NCBI GenBank assembly: GCA_947259395.1
Contig: CAMYMN010000008.1
Span: forward strand, 1-59,357
Direction of reading: 5' to 3'
DNA from: an uncultured Gammaproteobacteria bacterium
Lineage (GTDB): Bacteria > Pseudomonadota > Gammaproteobacteria > Arenicellales > JAANXG01
Length of the DNA stretch: 59,357 bases
Positions within the stretch are counted from its first letter, which is position 1. Each line of letters starts with the position of its first letter. The translations under genes were made by a program, and so were the position numbers. Shown here one piece after another: positions 34,679-44,531 of this stretch. The notes beneath the pieces were generated by a model. The model was not told the DNA's origin. It ran no database searches and was given only the letters and a program-made list of their open reading frames with translations.

Positions 34679-36229
34679 ATGTCCGAAAATCTGTGGTCAT
34701 TGGCCAATGACGCCTTGCAGAGGCACGCCAACCATTTAGCTTGGGTGCGTCGGGTGGGCAAAGGTAAGCGTGAGGAATATACCTATCGCCAGATTCATTG
34801 TTATGCACTCAATATTGCGAGAAGACTGCGGAAACTCGGGGTAGAAGCCGGTGATCGAATTGGTGTCTTGTCTGCCAACGGACCGGAATGGGGAGCGAGC
34901 GCATTCGCGGCGTGGAAGCTGGGCGCGGTGATCACGCCATTGCACATCGGGAACAGCGATGAAGAACTCAAGACCCAGGCGCAGGCGCTGGCTCCCAAGC
35001 TGATCCTCTATCATGGAACCGATCGTGGCCTGAAAAATACCGAGGTCATTGAACTCGACGATGCAGTAGACGGATCGGACGATGCGAGTGTCTCGCCTGC
35101 AAAATCAAGCGACGAAGCGGTTCGCATCTACACCTCGGGCAGCACCGGTAATCCAAAAATGGTGAAACTGTCTCACAACAACATCATGTCCAATGTACTC
35201 GCTGCCGCCAACATCGACCTTCACATTAGTTCCAATGACCGTTTCCTATCATTGTTGCCGCTGTCCCACGCCATGGAACTAACCGGCGGCATGCTGCTTC
35301 CGTTACATCAGGGATCGACAATAGTCCTGCCACGTGTATTAGCGGCGCATGAAATTCTCGAGGCAATGGTTGACGAAAAGATCACGTTGGTAATCGCGGT
35401 ACCACGGCTGTTTCGCAATATCATGCTGAATATGAAAAAGCGGTTCAAAGAGGGCGGTACTACGCTGGGGGTGTATCTTAAATTGTTGCGGCTTACACCA
35501 TTGGGTATGCGGCGCATGTTGAATTGGCCGATTCGCAGGAAGGTCGGTGGCAACATCAAATGTTGGTTGAGCGGCGGCTCGCGGTTGGACCCGGAAATAG
35601 GCCAGTTTTTCCGGGATCTCGGTTTACCACTGATCCAAGGATATGGGCTCACCGAATGTTCGCCGGTGGTGAGTGTGCAGGAACAGAGCGATCCGCTGGT
35701 TGACAGCGTGGGTAAGCCGTTGCCCGGCGTCACGGTAAAGATTCATGCAGCCGATGCGAACGGCGCCGGTGAACTTTGGGTATCCGGCCCCAACGTGATG
35801 ATGGGATATGTCGATGAAGTCCAAACCCGAGAGACGATGGAGAACGATTGGTACAAGACCGGAGACATCGCGCGTCTGGTGGATGGCAAAATCATTATCA
35901 CCGGTCGCAGCAAACGCTTGATCGTCACCGAGTCCGGCAAGAATGTTTATCCCGAGGACCTGGAAGTGTTACTGGAACGTGATCCGGAACTGAAAGAGGC
36001 AGGTGTGCTCGAAGTGGACATGCGGCCTGCAGCGGTGCTCGCGATTGACCCTCCGGATCAGAACGCGAGAGCAAAGGAGATCGTAAAAAAATTCAATGCC
36101 CGCGTTTCCAGCCACAACCAAATTGTGCGTTACGCGGTGGTTGAGGAATTACCAAGAACGCCGCTGGGGAAGGTAGCGCTCAAAGACTTACCCAAGATTT
36201 TCGAGCAATTCGAAATCCGCAAGAATTGA
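34679..36229 (+). CDS. Long-chain acyl-CoA/acyl-ACP synthetase (AMP-forming)
   Basis: 516 residues of the ANL superfamily. Motifs: VRIYTSGSTGNPKMVKLSHN (P-loop A3), LSLLPLSHAMELTGG, IQGYGLTECSPVVS (A5), YKTGDIARLVDGK (A7), GRSKRLIVTESGKNVYPEDL (A8), and a C-terminal catalytic Lys in TPLGKVALKDL. No membrane segment. The gene is 16 bp before a PlsC-type acyltransferase. That pairing recalls Aas, in which acyltransferase and synthetase are fused, so fatty-acid activation for phospholipid repair is plausible. Substrate chain length is not shown. Confidence 0.88.
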   Translation: MSENLWSLANDALQRHANHLAWVRRVGKGKREEYTYRQIHCYALNIARRLRKLGVEAGDRIGVLSANGPEWGASAFAAWKLGAVITPLHIGNSDEELKTQAQALAPKLILYHGTDRGLKNTEVIELDDAVDGSDDASVSPAKSSDEAVRIYTSGSTGNPKMVKLSHNNIMSNVLAAANIDLHISSNDRFLSLLPLSHAMELTGGMLLPLHQGSTIVLPRVLAAHEILEAMVDEKITLVIAVPRLFRNIMLNMKKRFKEGGTTLGVYLKLLRLTPLGMRRMLNWPIRRKVGGNIKCWLSGGSRLDPEIGQFFRDLGLPLIQGYGLTECSPVVSVQEQSDPLVDSVGKPLPGVTVKIHAADANGAGELWVSGPNVMMGYVDEVQTRETMENDWYKTGDIARLVDGKIIITGRSKRLIVTESGKNVYPEDLEVLLERDPELKEAGVLEVDMRPAAVLAIDPPDQNARAKEIVKKFNARVSSHNQIVRYAVVEELPRTPLGKVALKDLPKIFEQFEIRKN

Positions 36230-36245
36230 CTGACACACATTTCCA

Positions 36246-36950
36246 TTGTTAGACCATTACACTACTTGGGCAGGATTGCTAATTGCCGTGATCGTCGCGG
36301 CGTTTTTTTTGCGCTGGGTGGTCGGGCACTGCGAGAGAGCCAATGTCGCTGACTGGGGCAACAAGTGGCTGAATCGACTCGACGGTTTGAACCGCATCTT
36401 CTGCAATCGGTTCCACCGTCTACAAGCGGATGTCATTCAGTTGCCGGCCAGTGGCGGCGCACTGCTTGCTGCCAATCATGTTTCCGGTTTGGACCCGCTG
36501 CTGATGATCGCTTCGTGTTCGCGCCCGTTGCGATTCATGATCGCCACCGAAGAATACAATCGGTGGTGGCTGAAGTGGTTGTTCGAGATCATTGGCTGCA
36601 TCCCGGTAGACCGCACCGGTCAGCCGGAGAAGGCGTTCCAGGCCGCACTGCGGGCGTTGGATGTGGGTGAAGTGATCGGGGTATTTCCCCAAGGCCGTAT
36701 TCAGGGGCCCGGCGAAGGTCCGGTAACATTGAAACGCGGGGTGGTCGCGTTGGCGCACCTTGCCGATGTGCCGATTATTCCGCTGCACATATCCGGCATT
36801 CGCGGTGCGGGTCGCATTATACTGGCGGTATTCCTCCGCAGCACGGCACGGATCAAGGCGACGCATGCCATTAATGTTTCCGACACCAAAGATGAGGCGG
36901 CGCTGTTTAAGCTCAGTGAATTCGTCAATCGCGGGGTCGCCAACGCTTGA
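36246..36950 (+). CDS. PlsC-type 1-acylglycerol-phosphate acyltransferase
   Basis: About 234 residues. An N-terminal membrane helix (GLLIAVIVAAFFLRWVVG) leads into the acyltransferase core: AANHVSGLDPLLMI (HX4D catalytic motif), and FPQGRIQGPGEGPVTLKRGV (the usual FPEGTR motif reads FPQGRI). VPIIPLHISGIRG follows. The start is a TTG without good ribosome site, so its exact position is uncertain. It is presumably coupled to the synthetase upstream. The sigma-32 promoter for clpB overlaps its stop codon. Confidence 0.87.
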   Translation: MLDHYTTWAGLLIAVIVAAFFLRWVVGHCERANVADWGNKWLNRLDGLNRIFCNRFHRLQADVIQLPASGGALLAANHVSGLDPLLMIASCSRPLRFMIATEEYNRWWLKWLFEIIGCIPVDRTGQPEKAFQAALRALDVGEVIGVFPQGRIQGPGEGPVTLKRGVVALAHLADVPIIPLHISGIRGAGRIILAVFLRSTARIKATHAINVSDTKDEAALFKLSEFVNRGVANA

Positions 36951-36974
36951 ATAATTTCCAAGTCCGCCCCATGT
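36946..36974 (+). promoter_or_regulatory. Sigma-32 heat-shock promoter of clpB
   Basis: CTTGAA (36946-36951) and CCCCATGT (36967-36974) with a 15-nt spacer match the sigma-32 consensus CTTGAA / CCCCATNT. The -35 overlaps the TGA stop of the acyltransferase gene, and the clpB ATG follows 35 bp after the -10. Heat-shock induction of clpB is known for the family. Confidence 0.88.
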
Positions 36975-37009
36975 AATCATTAACCTAAGAACCGTTGGGA
37001 GTGCCCGCA

Positions 37010-39610
37010 ATGCGGATGGATAAACTCACCTCTAAATTTCAGATGGCGCTGGCCGATGCGCAGAGTCTTGCCGTTGGCCGTGACCACCAGTTTATCGAGC
37101 CCCTGCACGTGCTGATCGCATTGCTGGACCAGGAAGGCGGCACCGTGCGCCACCTGTTGATGCAGACGGATGCAAATATCAATAAACTACGTTCGAGCTT
37201 GGGTGAGGCGTTGGATCATTTGCCGCAGGTACAAGGGCAACAGGGCGATGTGCACATTTCCAACGAACTCGGGCGGCTCCTCAACCAAACCGACAAGCTC
37301 GCGCAGCAGCGTCAGGACGCCTATATCTCCAGCGAACTTTTCGTGCTCGCAGCGGCGGATGATAAAGGCGCGCTGGGGGAGATGCTGCGCGATGCCGGCG
37401 TCTCAAAGATCGCCCTCGAAAAGGCCATCGATGATATGCGTGGCGGTCAGAAGGTCGACGATCCCAGCGCCGAGGAACATCGGCAGGCACTGAAAAAATT
37501 TACTATCGACGTCACCGAACGCGCGGAACAGGGCAAGCTCGATCCGGTCATCGGACGTGACGACGAGATTCGCCGCGTGATCCAGGTGTTACAGCGGCGG
37601 ACCAAGAACAACCCAGTCCTGATCGGTGAGCCGGGGGTCGGTAAAACCGCTATCGTCGAAGGGCTCGCCCAGCGTATCGTCAACGGCGAGGTGCCCGATG
37701 GGGTAAAGGGCAAGCGTCTATTGGCGCTCGACATGGGCGCCTTGATCGCCGGTTCCAAGTTTCGTGGCGAATTCGAAGAGCGCCTCAAGGCGGTGCTCAA
37801 CGATCTCGCCAAGCAAGAGGGCCAGATCATTTTGTTCATCGATGAGCTCCATACCATGGTGGGAGCCGGTAAGGCGGAAGGGGCGATGGACGCGGGAAAC
37901 ATGTTAAAGCCGGCTTTAGCGCGAGGTGAATTACATTGTGTCGGCGCCACCACCCTGGATGAATACCGTAAGTATGTTGAAAAAGATGCTGCGTTAGAGC
38001 GCCGCTTTCAGAAAGTTCTGGTGGACGAGCCTAATGTGGAGGATACCATCGCGATCTTGCGTGGGCTCAAAGAGAAATACGAGGTCCATCATGGTGTCGA
38101 TATCACCGATCCGGCCATCGTGGCAGCGACCATGCTGTCGCATCGTTACATCACCGATAGGAATCTGCCGGATAAGGCCATCGATCTCGTCGATGAAGCG
38201 GCAAGCCGCATTCGCATGGAGATCGACTCCAAGCCCGAGGAAATGGATAGGCTTGAAAGGCGCCTGATTCAACTCAAGATCGAACGCGAAGCGCTGAAAA
38301 AGGAGACCGACGAAGCCTCAAAAAAACGGCTGGGCGACCTGCAATCGGAGATCTCGACTCTGGAGGGACAGTATTCGGAACTCGAGGAGATCTGGAAGGC
38401 CGAGAAGGCTGCGGTCCAGGGCGCTCAGCATATCAAAGAGTCTTTGGACAAGGCGCGCCAGGAGCTGGAGACTGCACAACGCGCCGGTGATTTGACCCGC
38501 ATGTCTGAACTGCAATACGGCCGTATTCCGGAGCTCGAAAAGCAGCTCACTGCGGCACAAGAAGTCGAGCAGACCGAAACACGCTTATTGCGCAACAGCG
38601 TCAGCGAAGAGGAAATCGCCGAAGTGGTCTCGAAGTGGACCGGCATCCCGGTGTCGAAGATGATGGAGGGGGAACGGGAAAAGCTATTGCGTATGGAAGA
38701 CGAACTGCACAAGCGCGTTGTCGGTCAACAAGAGGCGATTGCTGCGGTATCCAACGCCATCCGGCGTTCCCGTGCCGGCTTGTCCGATCCCAATCGCCCT
38801 TACGGGTCGTTCATGTTCTTGGGCCCGACCGGCGTAGGCAAGACCGAGCTGTCCAAGGCGTTGGCCAGTTTTTTATTCGATTCCGAGGAATCCATGGTGC
38901 GGATCGACATGTCGGAATTCATGGAAAAACACTCCGTCGCGAGGTTAATCGGCGCGCCTCCCGGGTACGTCGGCTATGAAGAGGGGGGCTATCTCACTGA
39001 GGCAGTGCGCCGTAAGCCGTATTCGGTGATTCTTATGGATGAGGTGGAGAAGGCGCACCCGGAGGTATTCAATGTCCTGCTGCAGGTGCTCGATGACGGG
39101 CGGTTGACCGATGGCCACGGGCGCACCGTCGATTTTCGTAATACCGTGGTGATCATGACATCAAACCTGGGTTCGCAGGTTATTCAGGAGTTCGCCGGTG
39201 AGGAGAATTATGATCAGATGAAATCCGCGGTGATGGAGATCGTGGGCCAGCAATTCCGGCCGGAGTTCATCAATCGTGTCGATGACCTGGTGGTGTTCCA
39301 TCCACTAGGACGCGAGCAGCTACGCGAGATCGCCAAACTCCAGGTGCGATACCTGCGCGATCGCCTGCGGGTTCGTGACATCGGTTTGCAGTTCACCGAG
39401 GCTGCGCTCGACAAACTGGCCATGGTGGGTTTTGATCCGGTATATGGCGCACGGCCGCTGAAGCGTGCCATTCAGACAATGATTGAAAATCCCTTGGCGC
39501 AGCAGATCTTGAGTGGCGTATTCGCCGCCGGCGACAACATCAAGATCGGTGTGAAAGACAACGAATTCGAGTTCCGCAAAGCTGGACTGGATGAGGCGAA
39601 GGTGGCTTAA
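37010..39610 (+). CDS. clpB: ATP-dependent disaggregase ClpB
   Basis: 866 residues. The start is the ATG giving [20 protein letters not shown], matching ClpB N-termini, with GGGAG about 10 nt upstream. N-domain, then nucleotide domain 1 ([48 protein letters not shown]), a coiled-coil middle domain (about 400-520), and domain 2 ([60 protein letters not shown]). It works with DnaK to dissolve aggregates. It is led by a clear sigma-32 promoter. Confidence 0.97.
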   Translation: MRMDKLTSKFQMALADAQSLAVGRDHQFIEPLHVLIALLDQEGGTVRHLLMQTDANINKLRSSLGEALDHLPQVQGQQGDVHISNELGRLLNQTDKLAQQRQDAYISSELFVLAAADDKGALGEMLRDAGVSKIALEKAIDDMRGGQKVDDPSAEEHRQALKKFTIDVTERAEQGKLDPVIGRDDEIRRVIQVLQRRTKNNPVLIGEPGVGKTAIVEGLAQRIVNGEVPDGVKGKRLLALDMGALIAGSKFRGEFEERLKAVLNDLAKQEGQIILFIDELHTMVGAGKAEGAMDAGNMLKPALARGELHCVGATTLDEYRKYVEKDAALERRFQKVLVDEPNVEDTIAILRGLKEKYEVHHGVDITDPAIVAATMLSHRYITDRNLPDKAIDLVDEAASRIRMEIDSKPEEMDRLERRLIQLKIEREALKKETDEASKKRLGDLQSEISTLEGQYSELEEIWKAEKAAVQGAQHIKESLDKARQELETAQRAGDLTRMSELQYGRIPELEKQLTAAQEVEQTETRLLRNSVSEEEIAEVVSKWTGIPVSKMMEGEREKLLRMEDELHKRVVGQQEAIAAVSNAIRRSRAGLSDPNRPYGSFMFLGPTGVGKTELSKALASFLFDSEESMVRIDMSEFMEKHSVARLIGAPPGYVGYEEGGYLTEAVRRKPYSVILMDEVEKAHPEVFNVLLQVLDDGRLTDGHGRTVDFRNTVVIMTSNLGSQVIQEFAGEENYDQMKSAVMEIVGQQFRPEFINRVDDLVVFHPLGREQLREIAKLQVRYLRDRLRVRDIGLQFTEAALDKLAMVGFDPVYGARPLKRAIQTMIENPLAQQILSGVFAAGDNIKIGVKDNEFEFRKAGLDEAKVA

Positions 39611-39950
39611 CCGGTCCATTTGCTGATGAGTTCATCGAACGCAGCTGGACGCTGCCCGGTGAAAGTCGACACCGCGACCTCGATGATCCCGCAGGCGACA
39701 TTCACTCATCGGAAGCCGCTCGTTTGTTAAGAAAATAAGCATTGGACTTGATAGCCGGCGCTCGATTTCTTGTTGTAGCGATAAACTTTTGATCCCACAG
39801 ACAGTACCAGACCAAACGATCCCTTTAAGCGGTTGTTTCGGGTGTCAATAACACGTGTTGGGCGCCTGCCCCACACAGGCTTCTCATACATCGCAAGCTC
39901 AATCGTTGGCTGGCATCCAACAATACTTAACGACTTGAGCCGATTTCAGC
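39611..39950. other. Non-coding region between clpB and the IS110 element
   Basis: About 340 bp with no gene that I recognise. A short minus-strand frame ends on the clpB stop codon region (it reads VNVACGIIEVAVSTFTGQRP and 12 more residues) but is only 32 codons and probably chance or a gene remnant. The boundary with the insertion element to the right could not be fixed. Confidence 0.4.
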
Positions 39951-40042
39951 GAACCGGGAAAAACGACCCAATATAGATACTCAGTCCCTCTCTCAGTGAT
40001 ACTCAACACGGCTGGCAGGTACTGTCAGCGGGAGGGGGACAT

Positions 40043-40114
40043 GCACCCGTAGACTACGAATAACTCGACCCAAACACGCGATGTTCACGGCTTTGGCTTC
40101 GAGTCTACAGGTGC
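40043..40114 (+). ncRNA. Candidate bridge-RNA hairpin of the IS110 element
   Basis: GCACCCGTAGACTACGAA (40043-40060) pairs with TTCGAGTCTACAGGTGC (40098-40114) apart from one T-C change and one bulged base, leaving a 37-nt loop. It lies about 120-190 bp before the transposase start, in the left non-coding flank where IS110-group elements encode the bridge RNA that pairs with target and donor. The guide loops themselves were not identified, so the RNA is inferred from place and fold only. Confidence 0.45.
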
Positions 40115-40231
40115 GCTTGAGCTCATCAACGAATACTCAGGGCTTGCCGTTGCACCGGCTCACCTATATTGCCTTCGCAGAGCTTCAGCATGCATGTCCT
40201 AATGGTTAATTTACCACTTCGGAGGTTTGAC

Positions 40232-41488
40232 ATGAAAGCAGAACTCTCTCAATTTACGGCAGTGATTGGTATCGACTGGGCGGATAAAAAACACGACATC
40301 TGCGTTCAAGCCATCGATTCTGATGTGCGTGAATTTTCTCAGATATCGCACAAAGTAGAGAAGATTCATGAATGGGCTCAGTCGATGGTTGAACGTCACG
40401 GTGGCCAAATGGCCGTGGCCGTGGAGTTGTCGAAAGGTCCCATCGTGTCCGCTCTGCAGAAATATAATTTCTTTGTGATCTACCCGATCAACCCAACAAC
40501 GCTGGCAAAGTATCGGGAAGCGTTCAATCCCAGCGGAGCTAAAGACGATCCCACAGATGCTGAGTTGGCATTAGACATCTTGTTGAATCATTCCAACCAC
40601 TTCACACCACTGAACCCACAAAGCGTTGAGATGCGTACCTTGATGACTTTAGTCGAGCAACGGCGGCGCATCATGAATGATCGTATACGTATCACCAATC
40701 GACTCAGAAATGCCTTGAAACAGTACTACCCGCAGGTGTTGGACTGGTTCGATCATATCGACACACCGCTGTTCTGCGACTTCATCAAACAATGGCCAAC
40801 ACTGACTCAGGTAAAGCGCGCACGAAGAACGACACTGGAAAAGTTCTTCCGTGAACACAATATGTATCGCAAGCCATTGTTGGAGCAACGCATCGAAGCG
40901 ATTAAATCCGCACAGCCGTTAACAACAGATGACGCGGTGATCACACCTTATCGTCTCCAGACCCTTACCCTGGTTGACCAGCTTGCTGTGGCGCTTAACT
41001 CATTGCGGTTGTATGACCGTGAGATCGCCGTTCTGGCACCACAACACGCTGATTATGAATTGTTCAGCTCGCTACCAGGAGCAGGCCCATTGTTGGCCCC
41101 TCGTCTGCTGGTGGCGTTTGGTGAGCAGCGAGAGCGATTTGCCAACGCCGCCGAAGTACAGAAATACTCGGGTATCGCCCCTGTGACTGAACGAAGCGGT
41201 CAGAAGAGTTGGATCCATTGGCGATGGCAGTGTCCCACGTTCTTGCGCCAAACCTTCGTCGAGTGGGCAGCGCAAACCATCAACAAATCGTACTGGGCAG
41301 GTATATTTTACTATCAACAGCGAGCCAAAGGTTGCACGTATCACGCAGCTGTACGTGCTCTGGCATTCAAGTGGATACGTATACTGTATCGATGCTGGAA
41401 AACCAATACACCCTATGATGAAGCCACGTATCTTAAGGCGCTGAAAACTCGCGGATCGCCGTTGCTGAGCGCGAAACCTCTTGACTGA
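40232..41488 (+). CDS. IS110-family transposase (DEDD recombinase)
   Basis: 418 residues. The start is the ATG with GGAGG 7 nt before; a longer frame adds 21 residues. The N-terminal RuvC-like DEDD domain is seen in FTAVIGIDWADKKHDICVQA, GQMAVAVELSKGPIVSAL and SGAKDDPTDAELALDILLNH. The C-terminal transposase_20 domain is seen in LFSSLPGAGPLLAPRLLVAF and VQKYSGIAPVTERSGQKSW, with the Ser characteristic of this half. The frame is intact, so the element may be active. Confidence 0.93.
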   Translation: MKAELSQFTAVIGIDWADKKHDICVQAIDSDVREFSQISHKVEKIHEWAQSMVERHGGQMAVAVELSKGPIVSALQKYNFFVIYPINPTTLAKYREAFNPSGAKDDPTDAELALDILLNHSNHFTPLNPQSVEMRTLMTLVEQRRRIMNDRIRITNRLRNALKQYYPQVLDWFDHIDTPLFCDFIKQWPTLTQVKRARRTTLEKFFREHNMYRKPLLEQRIEAIKSAQPLTTDDAVITPYRLQTLTLVDQLAVALNSLRLYDREIAVLAPQHADYELFSSLPGAGPLLAPRLLVAFGEQRERFANAAEVQKYSGIAPVTERSGQKSWIHWRWQCPTFLRQTFVEWAAQTINKSYWAGIFYYQQRAKGCTYHAAVRALAFKWIRILYRCWKTNTPYDEATYLKALKTRGSPLLSAKPLD

Positions 41489-41545
41489 ATGACTCAGGGC
41501 GTGAAGCAGGCAATTTAAGAATGATGCCTAATTTGCCCTAACCGG

Positions 41546-43027
41546 TCATTGGCGAAACGTCGATGAACCCCGCAACGGGACAATCTTCGCAGGTGAAGTT
41601 CCTGAGCCTTCGGATGGGACGTCGGTTTGCTCGCGGTAGGTTTCCCGGATCGTGTTGAATTCGCCTTGGCAGGTGAGAAAGGCATCCACCACCACCGGAT
41701 CGAAATGCCGACCGCGGTCCTTGAGGATACGGCCGACCGCGTCTTCGTGGTCGTAGGCCGGTTTGTAGACGCGTTTTGTGGTAATACAGTCGTATACGTC
41801 ACTCACAGCTACGATACGCGCGCTGAGCGGAATCTCCTCGCCGACCAGATGACGCGGATAGCCGGAGCCGTCCCACTTTTCGTGGTGACAGTAAGCGATT
41901 TCCATCCCCATCTCGAGGAACGTGTGGTCATCGAAGTCATCGATCACCGAGCGCAGGGTATTGGCGCCGATGATCGTGTGTTCGCGCATGATGTGGAATT
42001 CCTCGTCGGTCAGATTGCCTGGCTTGCGCAGAATTTCGTCCGGTATTCCCACCTTGCCGATGTCGTGGAGGGGGCTGGATTTCTCGAGCTGGTCAATGAA
42101 TCTTTCATCAATGTGATCGGCATACGGCGAGTCCCGGAGTGCCGCCGCGATGCACCGGCTGTAAGCCGCGATCCGCTCCAGGTGGCGGCCAGTTTCCGCG
42201 TCGCGCGACTCGGCGAGTCGGGCCAGGGTAACGAGAGCCATGTCTCTGGTTTTGAGGATCTCGGTTGTGCGCTTTTTCACGTCCAGTGCTTGGATCTGCA
42301 GCGACGCGCTCATCTCGTTGAATTCGTCGAGCAGGTTCCCAATTGAGCCGCGCTCGCGATGCTCGATCTGAACTCCGAGATCGCCATCCGCGATCCGATT
42401 GGCGGCGTCGATGAGCCGGATAATGGGCCGGGTAGTCTGACGCGTGAACCACCACGCTAGCACGAGGGCGAGGAGGAAGGTCACGATGAAGGTCGAGCCG
42501 AGCACCTTTGTAGATTGCTTGATGCGCGCCTGGGCGGTGGCGGTGCGCTGTTTGAGATGCGGCGTCGCGACGTGACGGATTCTTTGCACCAAGTTAACGA
42601 GCTGTGCACCGATTCGCGCTACTTCGATCTGCATCTTCTGCCGCAGAGCGTTGTCGCCGATCGCGGTCACGAAGCGACTGAACCCCAATTTGTATCGGTC
42701 GACCAGCTCTACCCCGTCCTGGATCAGGATCCTATCAGCACCCGCGTGGTGGCAGTTCAGACACGCGCTCATCTGAGACTCGAGCCCACGGATGGTCGCG
42801 ATAACTTGATCGAGATTGTTCGCAAACACAGTTCCCGAAACCTCTAGCGCCTGCTTGGACAGGACGATTTGTCGTTCGAGATCTTGTCTCAGATCCTCGA
42901 CCTCGTGTAACACAACTAACCTATTGAGCTCCGCCGAGGTCTTCCACAGAACGTGCAGGCCGAGGCCATACCCCGTGCCAAAGAGTATGAACAGCAGCGT
43001 GAGAGTGACGATGAATCGGCGTTTCAT
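41546..43027 (-). CDS. HD-GYP phosphodiesterase with periplasmic haem c site
   Basis: 493 residues. A membrane helix (residues 8-26) is followed by a periplasmic domain with CLNCHH, a covalent haem c motif at about 89-94, then a second helix (176-196), a HAMP domain (RPIIRLIDAANRIADGDLGV) and HD-GYP (about 262-460). Catalytic motifs are intact: SPLHDIGKVGIPDEIL, MREHTIIGANTL, and HHEKWDGSGYPRHLVGEEIP. It should break down cyclic di-GMP. The haem suggests sensing of O2, NO or redox state. It is translated right after, and overlaps by 4 nt, the PhnD-like gene. Confidence 0.87.
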   Translation of the reverse strand: MKRRFIVTLTLLFILFGTGYGLGLHVLWKTSAELNRLVVLHEVEDLRQDLERQIVLSKQALEVSGTVFANNLDQVIATIRGLESQMSACLNCHHAGADRILIQDGVELVDRYKLGFSRFVTAIGDNALRQKMQIEVARIGAQLVNLVQRIRHVATPHLKQRTATAQARIKQSTKVLGSTFIVTFLLALVLAWWFTRQTTRPIIRLIDAANRIADGDLGVQIEHRERGSIGNLLDEFNEMSASLQIQALDVKKRTTEILKTRDMALVTLARLAESRDAETGRHLERIAAYSRCIAAALRDSPYADHIDERFIDQLEKSSPLHDIGKVGIPDEILRKPGNLTDEEFHIMREHTIIGANTLRSVIDDFDDHTFLEMGMEIAYCHHEKWDGSGYPRHLVGEEIPLSARIVAVSDVYDCITTKRVYKPAYDHEDAVGRILKDRGRHFDPVVVDAFLTCQGEFNTIRETYREQTDVPSEGSGTSPAKIVPLRGSSTFRQ

Positions 43028-43923
43028 CTGTTGATGTAGCTATAGCTTTCGATGTTGATGCCAGCCTTGGCAGCGATGTCAAAAACCGGGCTGTAGTCTG
43101 CCGTACGCGTCACCTCGAATCGCGATGCCCCCATCTTCTCGAGGATTGCTTTGCCCTCGACAGTAGTATCAAGATTGAGCAGGAGGTCGCGGACTTGCTC
43201 CTTGAGTCCGGGGTCGAGCAAAGCCGACATGAACAGACCGTTCGACGGTACGCGCGGTGACACGGCAAGGATCTGCAGTTCATCCTCGACGCGCGGATCG
43301 GCTTGCATGCGCCAATCCATCACCGTGTTCTTGGCGGCCCCGATATCGGCTTCGCCGTTGAGCACCGCCGACACCGTTGCGTCGTGACTACCCCAGAAGC
43401 GTACCTCGGAGAAGAAGGTCTCCAGATCCTTGACGCCGTGCCTTCGCAGGTAAGCCCGGGGAAACACGTAACCGGCGGTGGTGGCTCGCTCGACAAGGGC
43501 GAGTCTCTTACCCTGCATGTCGGCAACAGTTTTGATGCCGCTGTCCTTACGCACGAAGATCCGGCCGAAGTAGGTGGAAGTGCCGTCCCGATTGACCGGC
43601 CGGGCGATGGGCTCCATGCCGAGCTGAGCGCTCGCTAGGCCGCCGGTAAAAGAGCCTAGGAAAGCGACCAGTACCTCGTTGCTGGCGATGCGCTCGACGA
43701 TATTGCCGTAGCGGCTGAGCATGGTCAGCTCGAACCTGGCGTCGACCTCGCGGGACAGGTACTCGGCCAGCGTCTCGTATCGTGCCACCTGGTCGAAGAT
43801 GTTTCTTTCCGGAATCAGGCCGATCTTGATCGCCGGGGTATCGCTTTGGGCCATTGCCGCCCCTGGCCCTGCGACGGTCAGCACCAGCACCGTTACAGCG
43901 ACGTGATGAACCTTGAGTCGCAT
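43024..43923 (-). CDS. PhnD-like periplasmic binding protein
   Basis: About 299 residues. The start is the ATG giving a signal peptide (HHVAVTVLVLTVAGPGAAMA). The mature part matches the phosphate/phosphite/phosphonate binding family: IKIGLIPERNIFDQVARYET, LAEYLSREVDARFEL, VADMQGKRLALVERATTAGY and VLNGEADIGAAKNTVMDWRM. No permease or ATPase gene adjoins. Its stop overlaps the start of the HD-GYP gene, so it may serve as the binding partner of that receptor and not as a transporter component (inference). Ligand unknown. Confidence 0.82.
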   Translation of the reverse strand: MRLKVHHVAVTVLVLTVAGPGAAMAQSDTPAIKIGLIPERNIFDQVARYETLAEYLSREVDARFELTMLSRYGNIVERIASNEVLVAFLGSFTGGLASAQLGMEPIARPVNRDGTSTYFGRIFVRKDSGIKTVADMQGKRLALVERATTAGYVFPRAYLRRHGVKDLETFFSEVRFWGSHDATVSAVLNGEADIGAAKNTVMDWRMQADPRVEDELQILAVSPRVPSNGLFMSALLDPGLKEQVRDLLLNLDTTVEGKAILEKMGASRFEVTRTADYSPVFDIAAKAGINIESYSYINR

Positions 43924-44531
43924 CAACGGTACAATCGTTAATGCTTGCAAGCCGGTACCGGCAAACATGAAATGTACGGCGCGTTTGTGATCGGTCACAC
44001 CGCCGCATGCCATCGAGATCGCGCGACTGACTAATGACGCGATAAATGACAAAAAAGCCGACCACACCAACATAGTTAACATAACGACACCCCTGCTAAT
44101 TAACTATAGCAGGGTGTGCAAATCTGTCACTTCGGGGGGAGTTTCGGGGGGGAGTCCGGGGACAGTTCACTTAATTTGTGCACGAATTTGGCGCCGGTCT
44201 AGCCACCCATCCCCGACGACATCGAAAGCGATCAGTTCTAGTCAACGACCACCTAAGATATCCACAGATAAATGAACTGTCCCCGACCAAATGATAACCA
44301 GGTCCCCTCAAACAGCAGCATGTTCACACCTTTGGGTGTCCGTGTATCTCCCACAGACACCCTCTTGTCGTGCCAAACTTGCCGTTCATATGCGATAACC
44401 TACCCTAAATAGTGGTATTTTCTGTGGTCGCGCCGCTTTTTGTGGATGGTGACCGCTGCGAGCCTATTGATTCCACCGTGGTTTCCCGTCCCGGCGGTCC
44501 ACGCGATGTTATTACTTGGTGAGGAGTAAGT
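43924..44531. other. Intergenic region with GGGGACAGT inverted repeat
   Basis: About 600 bp without a gene. The first part is open in the PhnD-like frame but without a credible start. An inverted repeat at 44157-44285 is listed separately. The remainder leads into the hemerythrin gene, with GAGGAG about 8 nt before its ATG. Confidence 0.45.
44157..44285. repeat. Inverted repeat with GGGGACAGTTCA ends
   Basis: CGGGGACAGTTCA (from 44157) faces TGAACTGTCCCCG (to 44285), with about 100 nt between. A related string (CTGGGGACAGTCTACTGATT) follows the hemerythrin gene near 44962, and a further variant near 45000. Such strings are common dispersed repeats in Gammaproteobacteria, often near REP-type transposases; none of those is here. 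Confidence 0.65.

Larger units (their letters stand above)
39960..41530 (+). mobile_element. IS110-family insertion sequence (limits approximate)
   Basis: A complete DEDD transposase gene with about 270 bp of non-coding DNA on its left and about 45 bp on its right, inserted between clpB and an unrelated HD-GYP gene. IS110 elements have no terminal inverted repeats and make no target duplication, so the ends given are estimates. The left flank has a strong hairpin that may belong to the element's guide (bridge) RNA. Confidence 0.75.
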
